Shown: positions 43,855 to 52,891 of the stretch, piece by piece
How the letters are laid out: each line of letters opens with the position of its first letter
How positions within the stretch are numbered: position 1 is the first letter of the stretch
NCBI GenBank assembly: GCA_019873645.1
Contig: JAIOAX010000006.1
Coordinates: 1-64,000, forward strand
Source: Chloroflexota bacterium
GTDB lineage: Bacteria > Chloroflexota > Anaerolineae > B4-G1 > SLSP01
DNA: 64,000 nt
Reading direction: 5' to 3'
The notes under the pieces: generated by a model
The model's database searches: none
Seen by the model: the letters and a program-made list of their open reading frames with translations, nothing else
What the model was told of the DNA's origin: nothing
Program-made: the position numbers and the translations under genes

Positions 43855-44116
43855 CGTGACTCTCCTTGTAGCGGCGCGCGGCTCTCTGCGCCTCAGATAA
43901 CACATCATGCCATAACTTGACGACCTCGGCGCCCAGCCGTGCGGCTTCAACTTCAATCGCCGGCTCATCAATTTTTTCGTCACTCAATCCACTTAGCATA
44001 AAGGCCAACATCGCCGCGATGTCTGCCGGATGTTTGTTTGAACGCCCTTCGGCCCAGGCTTTGAGTTTCCCAATGATGCCTGGATAAGGCGCAGATAAAA
44101 GCCGATAGCGCTCATG
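43844..44116 (-). CDS. Small unknown helical protein (start unclear)
   Basis: An open frame of up to 90 codons: ERYRLLSAPYPGIIGKLKAW, ADIAAMLAFMLSGLSDEKID, ARLGAEVVKLWHDVLSEAQR, ending four codons into the LeuD-type gene (stop at 43844-43846). No ATG is in a good position at its 5' end; it may start at an internal Met, or it may be the second half of the next small gene separated by a one-base shift at about 44113. The residue pattern is protein-like and continuous with that gene. Unknown function. Confidence 0.5.
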   Translation of the reverse strand, partial: HERYRLLSAPYPGIIGKLKAWAEGRSNKHPADIAAMLAFMLSGLSDEKIDEPAIEVEAARLGAEVVKLWHDVLSEAQRAARRYKESHDAN

Positions 44117-44342
44117 GCATTTTCATCCTCAGTGGCGTTAACCAGGCCAGGGTCATCATATTCAACTCGGAGCGTGATAATTCGGGAAAACGACGCCGCA
44201 ATGTGCCGCGCAGAGCCGCCATCGCGAAGGCCTGAGCGCGCATACCCGCCAAAACCCGCTCGGCCGGCGACAAACGCGCGCTCAGTTCGAGCTGTTGCCA
44301 GTCTATGGATAGGTCATACTCTCGCATGAAGTCTTCCGGCAT
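44112..44342 (-). CDS. Hypothetical 76-residue protein
   Basis: Small protein: YDLSIDWQQLELSARLSPAE, RAQAFAMAALRGTLRRRFPE, ELNMMTLAWLTPLRMKMP. It ends at the point where the next open frame begins (one base over), so the two may be one gene of about 165 residues interrupted by a frameshift. Family not recognised. Confidence 0.5.
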   Translation of the reverse strand: MPEDFMREYDLSIDWQQLELSARLSPAERVLAGMRAQAFAMAALRGTLRRRFPELSRSELNMMTLAWLTPLRMKMP

Positions 44343-44612
44343 ATTTGCACCTTACGTGGCCTCCCAATCACCCTCACCGGCGCTGCCGTTGCCAGGCTGC
44401 CCAGATAGAGATGGTGGATGGTACGCCACATTGTATATCTGAACCGTAAGCGCGCAAACAAGGGGACATTTCAGGATGGGGGCGATTTATCAGACACGGC
44501 GACGGGTCGCTCAGGCCGGTCTCCAGACCGCGCCTGCGCAGCCCCCGCGGTGGCACGGTCAGAGACCGGCCACAGCAAGAGGGCATTTCAGGGTGGGGGC
44601 GACTTAACGATT
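44343..44612. repeat. Composite palindromic repeat, copy E
   Basis: The 393-bp gap before the helicase contains ggggacatttcaggatgggggcgatttatc, caggccggtctccagaccgcgcc with its inverse ggcacggtcagagaccggcc, and a closing gggcatttcagggtgggggcgac. Same arrangement as copy D. No gene is seen before 44737. Confidence 0.86.
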
Positions 44613-44623
44613 GTAATTTGACT

Positions 44624-44651
44624 TTGCACAGATTCGCAAGCTGTGTATACT
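44624..44651 (+). promoter_or_regulatory. Candidate promoter of the helicase/methylase cassette
   Basis: TTGCAC (44624-44629), 16 bp, TATACT (44646-44651) preceded by TG. An alternative TTGACT lies at 44618 but is too far. The start site would lie within the following hairpin repeat. Confidence 0.5.
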
Positions 44652-44708
44652 TAACAGGGATGGACAGGATATACAGGATGTTGTCCTGTCCATCCTGTCC
44701 ATCCCTGT
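44652..44708. repeat. Inverted acaggatgg/ccatcctgt hairpin repeat, junction 1
   Basis: aacagggatggacaggatatacaggat faces atcctgtccatccctgt across a short loop, so the leader can form a long hairpin. Variants occur at the next two gene boundaries (48165-48243 and 51035-51172) and at 63769-63832. Confidence 0.85.
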
Positions 44709-44736
44709 CATTTTCCGGCGTTTTGTGGAGCTGACG

Positions 44737-47700
44737 ATGACCCAGATGCCTGACCCCTTCCCGCCCATCGGTGCGATCCTCAGCGGCCCACACTGGCCGA
44801 CGCGCGTGCGGGTGGTGCGCGTCGCAGCGCGGGGCGCAACGCGCGTGCTCATCGAAGCCGTCACCCTTGATGGACAAGCGCGCCTTATTCAACGAGTCCT
44901 GCGGCGTGAGGAGCTGCCTGCGCTGCAAGTCGAAAGCGTCGCCGACCGCCCCACGCTTGACGGCGATCCCCTGGGCTTTCGCCTGGCGGCTGAAGCAACC
45001 CGCATCCGCCTGGCCTACACCCACGATCCCCTGTTTGCGGCCAGCGTCGCGCGCATTGACCCACTGCCGCACCAGTTGGAGGCCGTCTACCACTATATGT
45101 TGCCCCAACCACGCCTGCGCTTCCTGTTGGCCGATGATCCCGGCGCAGGCAAGACCATCATGGCCGGGCTGCTGCTCAAGGAACTCAAACTGCGCGGGGC
45201 GCTGACCCGCACATTGATCGTGGCGCCGGCGAATCTGGTCCCGCAGTGGCAACGGGAAATGTGCGACAAGTTTGATGAGACCTTCGACATCGTAGACCGC
45301 GCAGCGTTGAACACGTATGACAGCCGGGCCTGGGAGATCAGCGATCAGTGTGTGGTATCGGTGGACTTCGCCTGGCGCGCCGATGTGCTGGACAGCCTGG
45401 CGCGAGCGCAACGTTGGGACTTGATCATCGTGGATGAGGCGCACAAGATGGCGGCCTATCGTCAGGGCGACAAAGTCCGCCGCACCCGGCGTTATCACCT
45501 GGGCGAGGTGTTGAGCGAGCACACCGAACATCTGCTGCTGATGACGGCCACGCCCCACAAGGGCGACCCCGATAATTTCCAACTCCTGCTACAACTCCTC
45601 GACCCTGATCTCTTTGCGGATACCGAGATTCTCGCCCGCGCCGTCCAGCGGCAGGAGAACCCCATCTTCCTGCGGCGGCTGAAGGAAGATATGAAGGGCT
45701 TCGATGGCAAACCGCTCTTCCCACCCCGCCACGTCAGGACGGTGGGTGTGGAATTGACCGACCCTGAGCAACAATTGTACGAGGCCGTGACCCGTTACGT
45801 GATGGAGAACTTCAACCGCGCGCTGGCCGAGGATAACCGCAATGTGACCTTTGCCCTGATCGTCCTCCAACGGCGGCTGGCCTCCAGCATCCGGGCGATC
45901 CGGCGTTCACTGGAAAACCGGCGCGACCGTTTGAGCGCGCTGCGCGATGAGGTGCGGGCCGATCCGCAGTTGTTAGAGGCCGCGCGCCAGGGTAACACAG
46001 GCTGGGAGGAACCGGCGGAAGACGCCCTCGAACACGAAATCTGGGAAGCCGAGGAGCAAGCGCTGCGCTACACCGTGGCCCGCAACATGGATGAACTGGA
46101 AGCCGAGATCGCCGTGCTGGATGCGCTGGCGCGCCAGGCCAGGCAGGTCGAAGACCGCGGCCCGGAGCGCAAGCTAGGAGAGTTGCGCCGGGTGATGGAA
46201 CAGATCGAAGTGTTCCGCACGGGTGAGAAACTCCTCATCTTCACCGAAGCCAAGGACACGCTCGATTACCTGATTGAGAACCTGAGCGCCTGGGGACTGA
46301 CGGTGACGCACATTGACGGCACGATGTCGCCGCCCGAACGGTATCAGGCCGAAAAGGACTTCGCGCACACCCAGCAGGTGATGGTCGCCACGGAAGCCGC
46401 CGGCGAGGGCATCAACCTGCAATTCTGCCATCTGATGATCAATTACGACCTGCCCTGGAATCCCGCACGCCTGGAGCAGCGGATGGGCCGCGTCCACCGG
46501 TACGGCCAGCAGTACGAGGTTTTCATCTACAACCTGGTGGCCACCAGCACCCGCGAGGGCATGGTTTTCCAGGCGATGCTGGAAAAGCTGGAACGGATGC
46601 GCGAGGGATTGGGGCAGGATCGCGTCTTCGATGTGGTGGAACAGCTCCTTGAAGGGCTATCGCTGGAAGGTCTGATCCGCGAAGCGCTGGCGCACCGCCT
46701 GACCTTCGAGGAAATCCGCGATCGCGTGTTGGCGCGCCTGGATCAGGATCAGGAACAACGTTTGCAGACCGCCGCTTTGTCGGGATTAGCCACGCGCTAT
46801 GTGGATTTGATCCGCTTGCGAGCCGACCGGCAACGCGCCGCCGAAGCCCGCTTGTCGCCCGCCTACATCCGCGCCTTCTTCCTGCAAGCGCTGGAGACCC
46901 TGGCGCCCGGCCGCGTCGAACAACGCGACGACGGCTTTTGGCGCATCCCCTATGTTCCGGCGGCCCTGCGCGATGTACCGGTTTCACTGCGACGGCGGTA
47001 CGGCATCCCTGAGAGCAGCTATGCCGCCATCACCTTCGACAAAGCCGATCTGGAAACCGCTGTCGCGCGCGGTCTGCCTGCCGGGCCGACGTTTATCGGC
47101 CCCGGCCATCCGCTGTTCGAGGCGGTGGTGCATCACATCCTGGCCCGTTTCGGCCCCGACCTGGCGAAGGGGACGGTGCTGCGCGACCCGGCCGGCGAGA
47201 CCGAGGGCTTGCTCTGGCTTCTGACGGGCAGTGTGGAAGATGGCCTGGGACGGGTAGTGGGCAAGCGTCTGTTTGCCGTTTTCCAGCCGTTGGAAGGCGC
47301 GGCGTTGCGCCAGGTTTTTCCGGCGCATTTGCTGGATTTCGAGCCGCCGGCCAATCCACTGCCCATGCCCGCAGCCTACCGGCAACGTCTGGCGGAGGCC
47401 GATACGGTGCTGGATTGGGGACTGGATCACGTGTTGGACCCCTATCTACAGGAGCTTCAGGAGCGGCGGCAGCGCGAGATCGGCATCGCCCGCGACTATT
47501 TACGCCGTTCGTTTGATGTCTTAATCGCCCGTTCCCAGGGCAAGCTGATGGACTACGAACAGCGGGCGTTGCGGGGCGCGGACATGAGCTTGAGCATCCA
47601 GGAGGAGCGCCGCCATCTGGATGATCTGCGCCAGCGTCAGGCGCTCCGGCTGGCCGACGCCGCGCGCGCCGCCGTCCTCTCTCCCGGCTGGCCGGAGGTG

Positions 47701-48165
47701 GTCGGCGTCGCCGCCATCGTGCCCGAACGCGCGCCGGCCATCGCTCACAGGGGCGGCGAACCACCGCTGCGGCGCGACGACGCCGTGGAAGCCATCGCTA
47801 TCGCGCGCGCCGTCGCCTACGAACAGGCGCGCGGCTGGCAGGTCGAGGACGTGCAGGACGAAGATCGGGGCTACGATCTGGTCAGCCACGGGCCGGCGGG
47901 GGAGCTGCGTTACATCGAGGTCAAAGGCCGCGCTGGCGTGGGCGCGGTGGAACTTTCGGCCAATGAGTGGCTGAAGGCGGAGCAACTGGGCCAGGATTAC
48001 TGGCTCTACATCGTCACCGACGCCGCGCATACCCCCCGGCTCTACCTCGTGCAGGACCCCGCCCATCGCCTGCAGCGCGAGGATGTCGTCCCCCAGGTCC
48101 GTTATCGCGTGACAACCGAAGGCTGGGGCCGTGTTGCCGAAAGCGTTGGAGAGTATAAAATTTAA
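44737..48165 (+). CDS. SNF2-type helicase with DUF3883 domain (defence cassette)
   Basis: A 1142-residue superfamily 2 ATPase. Motif I DDPGAGKTIMAGLLLKEL (Lys139), motif II VDEAHKM (DEAH at 233-236), motif III LLMTATPHKGD, and in the second RecA domain LIFTEAKDTLDYLI, VATEAAGEGINLQFC and LEQRMGRVHRYGQ. The C-terminal 120 residues (ARGWQVEDVQDEDRGYDLVS, ELRYIEVKGRAG) are DUF3883, a PD-(D/E)XK-like domain with the IEVKGR signature found in DISARM-type helicases. It probably remodels or translocates on DNA in defence together with the methylase and DUF499 ATPase. ATG at 44737 chosen for its GGAG site; a GTG 12 bp earlier is possible. Confidence 0.92.
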   Translation: MTQMPDPFPPIGAILSGPHWPTRVRVVRVAARGATRVLIEAVTLDGQARLIQRVLRREELPALQVESVADRPTLDGDPLGFRLAAEATRIRLAYTHDPLFAASVARIDPLPHQLEAVYHYMLPQPRLRFLLADDPGAGKTIMAGLLLKELKLRGALTRTLIVAPANLVPQWQREMCDKFDETFDIVDRAALNTYDSRAWEISDQCVVSVDFAWRADVLDSLARAQRWDLIIVDEAHKMAAYRQGDKVRRTRRYHLGEVLSEHTEHLLLMTATPHKGDPDNFQLLLQLLDPDLFADTEILARAVQRQENPIFLRRLKEDMKGFDGKPLFPPRHVRTVGVELTDPEQQLYEAVTRYVMENFNRALAEDNRNVTFALIVLQRRLASSIRAIRRSLENRRDRLSALRDEVRADPQLLEAARQGNTGWEEPAEDALEHEIWEAEEQALRYTVARNMDELEAEIAVLDALARQARQVEDRGPERKLGELRRVMEQIEVFRTGEKLLIFTEAKDTLDYLIENLSAWGLTVTHIDGTMSPPERYQAEKDFAHTQQVMVATEAAGEGINLQFCHLMINYDLPWNPARLEQRMGRVHRYGQQYEVFIYNLVATSTREGMVFQAMLEKLERMREGLGQDRVFDVVEQLLEGLSLEGLIREALAHRLTFEEIRDRVLARLDQDQEQRLQTAALSGLATRYVDLIRLRADRQRAAEARLSPAYIRAFFLQALETLAPGRVEQRDDGFWRIPYVPAALRDVPVSLRRRYGIPESSYAAITFDKADLETAVARGLPAGPTFIGPGHPLFEAVVHHILARFGPDLAKGTVLRDPAGETEGLLWLLTGSVEDGLGRVVGKRLFAVFQPLEGAALRQVFPAHLLDFEPPANPLPMPAAYRQRLAEADTVLDWGLDHVLDPYLQELQERRQREIGIARDYLRRSFDVLIARSQGKLMDYEQRALRGADMSLSIQEERRHLDDLRQRQALRLADAARAAVLSPGWPEVVGVAAIVPERAPAIAHRGGEPPLRRDDAVEAIAIARAVAYEQARGWQVEDVQDEDRGYDLVSHGPAGELRYIEVKGRAGVGAVELSANEWLKAEQLGQDYWLYIVTDAAHTPRLYLVQDPAHRLQREDVVPQVRYRVTTEGWGRVAESVGEYKI

Positions 48166-48245
48166 CAGGGATGCACAGGATATACAGGATAAATCAAAGA
48201 AAATCCTGTCCATCCTGTCCATCCTGTCTATCCCTGTTAAAAAAG
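48165..48245. repeat. Hairpin repeat, junction 2
   Basis: aacagggatgcacaggatatacaggat pairs with atcctgtctatccctgtt around a 20-odd base loop, followed by the AAAAAAGGAG ribosome site of the methylase. Confidence 0.85.
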
Positions 48246-48252
48246 GAGTTTA

Positions 48253-51030
48253 ATGACCCACAAACGCCTCATCGAAGTCTCCCTCCCTCTCGCCGCCATC
48301 TCCAGGGAATCCGCCCGCGAGAAGTCCATCCGGCACGGGCACATCAGCACGCTGCATATCTGGTGGGCGCGCCGGCCGCTGGCAGCGATGCGCGCTGCGA
48401 TCTTCGCCGCGCTCGTTCCCGCGCCGGAGTCCGACGCAGAACGCAGGAAGCTGGAAGACCTGATCGCCACCATCGTGGACTGGGACCAGGTGAAAGACGG
48501 CAACAGCCCGCAGATCGAAGAAGCCAGGGCGCTGATTCGCAAAGCCTTCCCTGACAGGCCGCCGCGCGTGCTCGACCCGTTTATGGGCGGCGGCGCGACC
48601 GGCCTCGAAGCCCTGCGCCTGGGCTGCGAAACCCACGCCGTCGAACTCAACCCCGTGGCGCACCTCATCGAACTCTGCACGCTCGTCTATCCGCAGCAGT
48701 ACGGGCAACCAGAAATACGCAGCTCGAACCTCGAATCTGAAAACTGGAAACCGGAAACTGAAAACTGGAAACTAAAAACTGAAAACTACTTACCCGGCCT
48801 GGAAAACATCCCCCGCGCCGCCGTCAATCCTTTGGCCGAGGATGTGCGCAAGTGGGGCCAATGGGTGCTTGACCGCGCCCGCGAGGAAATCGGTCACCTG
48901 TACGCGAACCCTGCCGGCAGCGAAACCATCGTCGGCTACCTCTGGGCGCGGACGGTGACGTGCCCCAACCCCGCCTGCCGCGCCGAGATGCCGCTGGTGC
49001 GCCAGTGGTGGCTGGCAAACACGAGCAGCCGCAAGCTGGCGCTCAAGCCGGTGGTGGACCACGCCAACAAGACGATTACATTTGAGGTGGTGGACCTTTC
49101 CGCTAACTCCGCTCACGGCGGATCACAATCCGCCGCTTTCGACCCCGACGAAGGCACGAGCAGCCGGGGCAATGCGACGTGCCTGGTCTGCGGGCAAACG
49201 GCAGACGTGGCCTACATCCGCGAGGAAGGCAAGGCCGGGCGGATGGGTGCGATGCCGCTGGCAGTGATTACAGAGCAAACAGATGCGGGCAAGGCGTACC
49301 GGCCTTTTACCGAGGCAGACGTCGCGCTGTTCCATGAGGCGGAGGAACGTCTGCTGCCACTTGAAGATGAAGCACCGGATGAGCCTATCCCATTGATGAG
49401 CGGCGTTTTCAATGTACCTATCTATGGTCTCACCCGCTGGTGTGACCTTTTCAATGCACGTCAATTGCTGTCTCTACTCACCTTCAGTCGTCAAATGCAT
49501 GCTGCCTATGAGTTGATGATTGCTAAGGGAATGAATGTAGAGTGGGCGAAGGCTCTTGTGACTTACTTGGGACTTGCTATTGACCGATTAGCAGATAAAA
49601 ATGCTACTTTATGTGTTTGGAATAACATTGGTGAAAAGATAGAACACGTTTTTGGACGTCAAGCCTTACCAATGATTTGGGACTACGTTGAACTAAATCC
49701 TTTTAGTGATTCAACTGGTAATTGGGATGGTCATATTGATTGGATTTTTCGAGCGGTAGAACATTGTAGTGATACTGGGGGCAAACCTGCCCAAGTGCAG
49801 CAAGGCACATCCACCCGAATTCCATATCCCAATGGTATATTGGACGCTGTCATCACTGACCCTCCCTACTATAATTCTGTGCCCTATGCTGACTTGAGCG
49901 ATTTCTTCTACGTTTGGCTCAAACGCAGCATTGGTTTTCTCTATCCCGACCTTTTCCGCACGCCGCTCACCCCCAAAGCGCCAGAAATTGTGGAGATGGC
50001 AGGATGGGACCCCCAGCGTTACGCACACAAAGATAAAACTTTCTACGAAAACGAAATGACGAAAGCCTTTGCCGAAGCCCGGCGCGTGTTGCGGCCCGAC
50101 GGCATCGCCGTCATCGTCTTTGCCCATAAATCGCTGGCGGCCTGGGAGACCTTGCTCAACAGCCTGCTGGATGCCGGGCTGGTCGTCACCGCCTCCTGGC
50201 CCTTGCATACCGAACGGCCCGGTCGTCTGCGCGCGCAGGACAGCGCCGCCCTCGCTTCCTCCATCTTCATCGTCTGCCGCGTGCGCGCCGCCGAGCGCGA
50301 CGGCTATCTGGACGACGTGCGCAGCGACCTGGCCGCCACCATCCGCGAGCGGCTGGACTTCTTCTGGGCGCAGGGGATTCGCGGCGCGGATTTCTTCATC
50401 AGCGCGATTGGCCCCGCCGTCGCCGTCTTCGGGCGCTACAGCCACGTCTACAACCTCGACGGCAGCGAAGTCGGCGTGGGCGCGCTGCTCGATCTGGTGC
50501 AGGAGCAGGTGGCGGAGTACGCGCTCGACCGCATCCTCAACGGCGACGCTGCGCGCGTGGGGCAGGTGGATGCGCCCACCCGCTATTACATCCTCCACCG
50601 GTGGGCCTACGGCAGCGAGAAAATCCCCTTCGACGACGCGATGCGCATGGCGATGGCGCTCGGCGCGGACGTCACCGCGTTGATGGATGCGCGCGGGATT
50701 CTCAAGCAGAGCGGTTCCGAGGTCACCTTGCGCGGGCCGCGGCAGCGCAAGGACATCCGCAACCTGGGGGAAGCGGATCGCGCGGGTCTGGCGGCGCCTG
50801 TCATTGACGTCCTGCACCGGGCCGTCGTGCTGTGGGAACAAGGCGCGCGGGAAGAACTCTCGGCCTTCCTCAAAAAAGCGGCCTACGGGCAAGAGGAGAA
50901 ACTGCACCTCGTCGCCCAGACGCTCATCAACATCTTGCCGGATGAGGACGGCGAGCGGCGGCTGCTGGAAGGCTTCCTCGCGGGAAGGGATGTGCTGCCG
51001 GAGGCGGATTGGCAGGGGAAGTTGTTCTGA
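48253..51030 (+). CDS. DUF1156 DNA methyltransferase (defence cassette)
   Basis: A 925-residue DNA methylase. The DUF1156 opening RESAREKSIRHGHISTLHIW leads to WWARRPLAAMR; motif I is VLDPFMGGGATGLEALRLG (about residue 107); a Cys cluster (CPNPACRAEM, then CLVCGQ) follows; the catalytic DPPYYNSVPYADLSDFF starts at Asp536. The C-terminal 250 residues are helical. It probably modifies host DNA to mark self. Two oddities: residues about 156-180 are encoded by an in-frame short tandem repeat (gaaaactggaaac type, 48720-48790), and 49400-49930 is visibly more AT-rich than the flanks, as though a central segment came from another source. Confidence 0.93.
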   Translation: MTHKRLIEVSLPLAAISRESAREKSIRHGHISTLHIWWARRPLAAMRAAIFAALVPAPESDAERRKLEDLIATIVDWDQVKDGNSPQIEEARALIRKAFPDRPPRVLDPFMGGGATGLEALRLGCETHAVELNPVAHLIELCTLVYPQQYGQPEIRSSNLESENWKPETENWKLKTENYLPGLENIPRAAVNPLAEDVRKWGQWVLDRAREEIGHLYANPAGSETIVGYLWARTVTCPNPACRAEMPLVRQWWLANTSSRKLALKPVVDHANKTITFEVVDLSANSAHGGSQSAAFDPDEGTSSRGNATCLVCGQTADVAYIREEGKAGRMGAMPLAVITEQTDAGKAYRPFTEADVALFHEAEERLLPLEDEAPDEPIPLMSGVFNVPIYGLTRWCDLFNARQLLSLLTFSRQMHAAYELMIAKGMNVEWAKALVTYLGLAIDRLADKNATLCVWNNIGEKIEHVFGRQALPMIWDYVELNPFSDSTGNWDGHIDWIFRAVEHCSDTGGKPAQVQQGTSTRIPYPNGILDAVITDPPYYNSVPYADLSDFFYVWLKRSIGFLYPDLFRTPLTPKAPEIVEMAGWDPQRYAHKDKTFYENEMTKAFAEARRVLRPDGIAVIVFAHKSLAAWETLLNSLLDAGLVVTASWPLHTERPGRLRAQDSAALASSIFIVCRVRAAERDGYLDDVRSDLAATIRERLDFFWAQGIRGADFFISAIGPAVAVFGRYSHVYNLDGSEVGVGALLDLVQEQVAEYALDRILNGDAARVGQVDAPTRYYILHRWAYGSEKIPFDDAMRMAMALGADVTALMDARGILKQSGSEVTLRGPRQRKDIRNLGEADRAGLAAPVIDVLHRAVVLWEQGAREELSAFLKKAAYGQEEKLHLVAQTLINILPDEDGERRLLEGFLAGRDVLPEADWQGKLF
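48720..48790. repeat. In-gene short tandem repeat (gaaaactggaaac type)
   Basis: Eight or so degenerate units run through the methylase frame, giving a hydrophilic linker (LESENWKPETENWKLKTEN). The unit recurs in the DUF499 gene at 58325-58385. Confidence 0.88.
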
Positions 51031-51270
51031 ACAGGGATGGACAGGATGGATGGGATAAGTTATTCTAAACAGGGATGGACAGGATGGACAGGATAAAAAA
51101 GACAACCATTCTGTATATCCTGTCTATCCCTGTTAAAATAAAAAATCCTGTGTATCCTGTCTATCCCTGTTAAACCAAGCCCTAAGCGCGGAGCGGCGGC
51201 TGCTGGAAGGCTTCCTCGCCGGGGGACGTGCTGCCGGAGAGGATGACGCAGGATTGGTTGTTTAGGAGGA
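51031..51270. repeat. Hairpin repeats and duplicated methylase 3' end
   Basis: Two acaggatggacaggat/atcctgtctatccctgtt hairpin units (51035-51172) are followed by a degenerate copy of the methylase tail: the 29 bases at 50953-50981 recur exactly at 51191-51219, with further similarity to about 51262 where a TAG matches the original stop position. This is a scar of duplication or insertion. Confidence 0.9.
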
Positions 51271-51273
51271 ACA

Positions 51274-52869
51274 ATGTCAGGGATGGATCCAGGATTACTT
51301 AATCGCCTGCGCAAAACACTTATAGGATGCAGCGCATTCGCCAGTAACGCCGAATTGCGTGCCTGCTTCATTGATGCCCGTATTCATCCCTGGCTGCCTC
51401 AATTGCCGGAAGCCGATAATTTGGCGCAGCGTGTTGATGCCGTTATTGCTTACCTGTACGACAAGAAAAACCAATCCCAAGAAAACGCGCTGTTTCTATT
51501 ATTGCATGTACTTGCAGAGCGCGAAGATCCAGCGGATGATCGTCATCAAGCGTTACTGGACCTGACAAACATACTTGAGAATACGCCCGCAGCTTACGAC
51601 AACCTGGCAGTGGAGATAAGTCAGCAAGGGCTTAAGGAAGAACCAACTCCTGCCGGAGGTGTCAGCACCCAAGACCGGCGGATAGCAGCAGGTAAAAATG
51701 TAATCGTCAGAGGATCAATATTTCAAGGCGATATTTATGGAAATGTAACTCAGGTCTTCAAATCAATGCCGGCATGGTTACAATATCTCCTCTGGGGCAT
51801 CTTAGGGATTGCCCTGATAACTCTCCTGGGCGTTGTGCTGTTGTTGGCGGATGTTCCTCTTCTCCCCCAAAAGTCCCTTACCCCCACACCTGTCCCACCG
51901 GAGACCTCTCAATTCGTCCCGATTGACTCCTCGGTCACGGATGTGCATGGCTTAATTTACCAGCATACGGCAGAGCACAACGTGTTGTGGGTGAGAGATA
52001 TGACGACCCTGTACCGACTGGATATGCCGCTACAGGCGAAAGGTAAGCTTGAAAAAGTATATACCCTTACGCAGCGGATAGTCAACTTCACCCTGGATTG
52101 TCGAGATAATATCTGGTTCGCGCTCAAGGATGGCACGGTCAATATTTATAATCCATATACAGAAGTGAGTGTATGGCTGGATTCGGGAACGGTGAGCTGG
52201 CTTGGTAAGAAGGCAGTTCAAGACATAGAAACACGGTGTACGGATGAAGGTTTTGTGGAAGTGTGGTTGGCGCATCAAGGCGTGCGCACCCTGCGCTACC
52301 ATTCGCCCTATACTTCCGCAGAGAATATCGAAAGCTTCACTGATGCGGACGATGAGTTCTATACAAAGACCCAAGAGTTCGCCGATACCGTGGCCTTGTA
52401 TCTCGAGGCTGACAATTTATGGGGCATTGATAGAACTCAGAAAGCACTCTTTCGCATACCGTTTAATCCGCTTGATGCTTTTGAAAACAAACCACTTGAC
52501 GATGTGCAAATATGGCGCATAACAGGAACAGCGCAGGGAACCATCTGGGTTACAGGAGATGAAAATCTGTTCAAGATTGATGGACACAAAATTGATGAAC
52601 ACATCTCCTCAATATCCCTGAAAAACACCATAGTGCGTGCTATAGCAGCCAGTACAGACGGACAGACTGTCTGGCTAGGGAGCAATTGTCCACCCCAATC
52701 GAAATGTATCCCGCTTGCCTGGTACCCAGTCGGAAGTAGTAGCACGTGGCCCCTGGATCTGCCCAACGTAGAGGAGGTGCGAGATATAGTCATTGATGAT
52801 CGAAATCGTGTGTGGCTCGGAACGAAACAGGGAGTAGTTTGTTATCCAAAATCAGATTGTCAACCATAA
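51274..52869 (+). CDS. Membrane protein: EAD-like domain, TM helix, beta-propeller
   Basis: A 531-residue protein in more AT-rich DNA than its neighbours. Residues about 1-95 (LIGCSAFASNAELRACFIDA, then NALFLLLHVLAERED) resemble effector-associated domains (EADs) that recruit partners in STAND/CHAT conflict systems. One membrane helix lies near residues 172-194 (LLWGILGIALITLLGVVLLL). The rest forms propeller-like repeats (NIWFALKDGTVNIYNP, TVWLGSN, RVWLGTKQGVVCYP) like ligand-sensing domains of two-component proteins. A signal sensor is inferred. The EAD call is by pattern only. Preceded by a GGAGG site. Confidence 0.65.
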   Translation: MSGMDPGLLNRLRKTLIGCSAFASNAELRACFIDARIHPWLPQLPEADNLAQRVDAVIAYLYDKKNQSQENALFLLLHVLAEREDPADDRHQALLDLTNILENTPAAYDNLAVEISQQGLKEEPTPAGGVSTQDRRIAAGKNVIVRGSIFQGDIYGNVTQVFKSMPAWLQYLLWGILGIALITLLGVVLLLADVPLLPQKSLTPTPVPPETSQFVPIDSSVTDVHGLIYQHTAEHNVLWVRDMTTLYRLDMPLQAKGKLEKVYTLTQRIVNFTLDCRDNIWFALKDGTVNIYNPYTEVSVWLDSGTVSWLGKKAVQDIETRCTDEGFVEVWLAHQGVRTLRYHSPYTSAENIESFTDADDEFYTKTQEFADTVALYLEADNLWGIDRTQKALFRIPFNPLDAFENKPLDDVQIWRITGTAQGTIWVTGDENLFKIDGHKIDEHISSISLKNTIVRAIAASTDGQTVWLGSNCPPQSKCIPLAWYPVGSSSTWPLDLPNVEEVRDIVIDDRNRVWLGTKQGVVCYPKSDCQP

Positions 52870-52891
52870 GCAAAGTGAGGAGGGTTACGAG

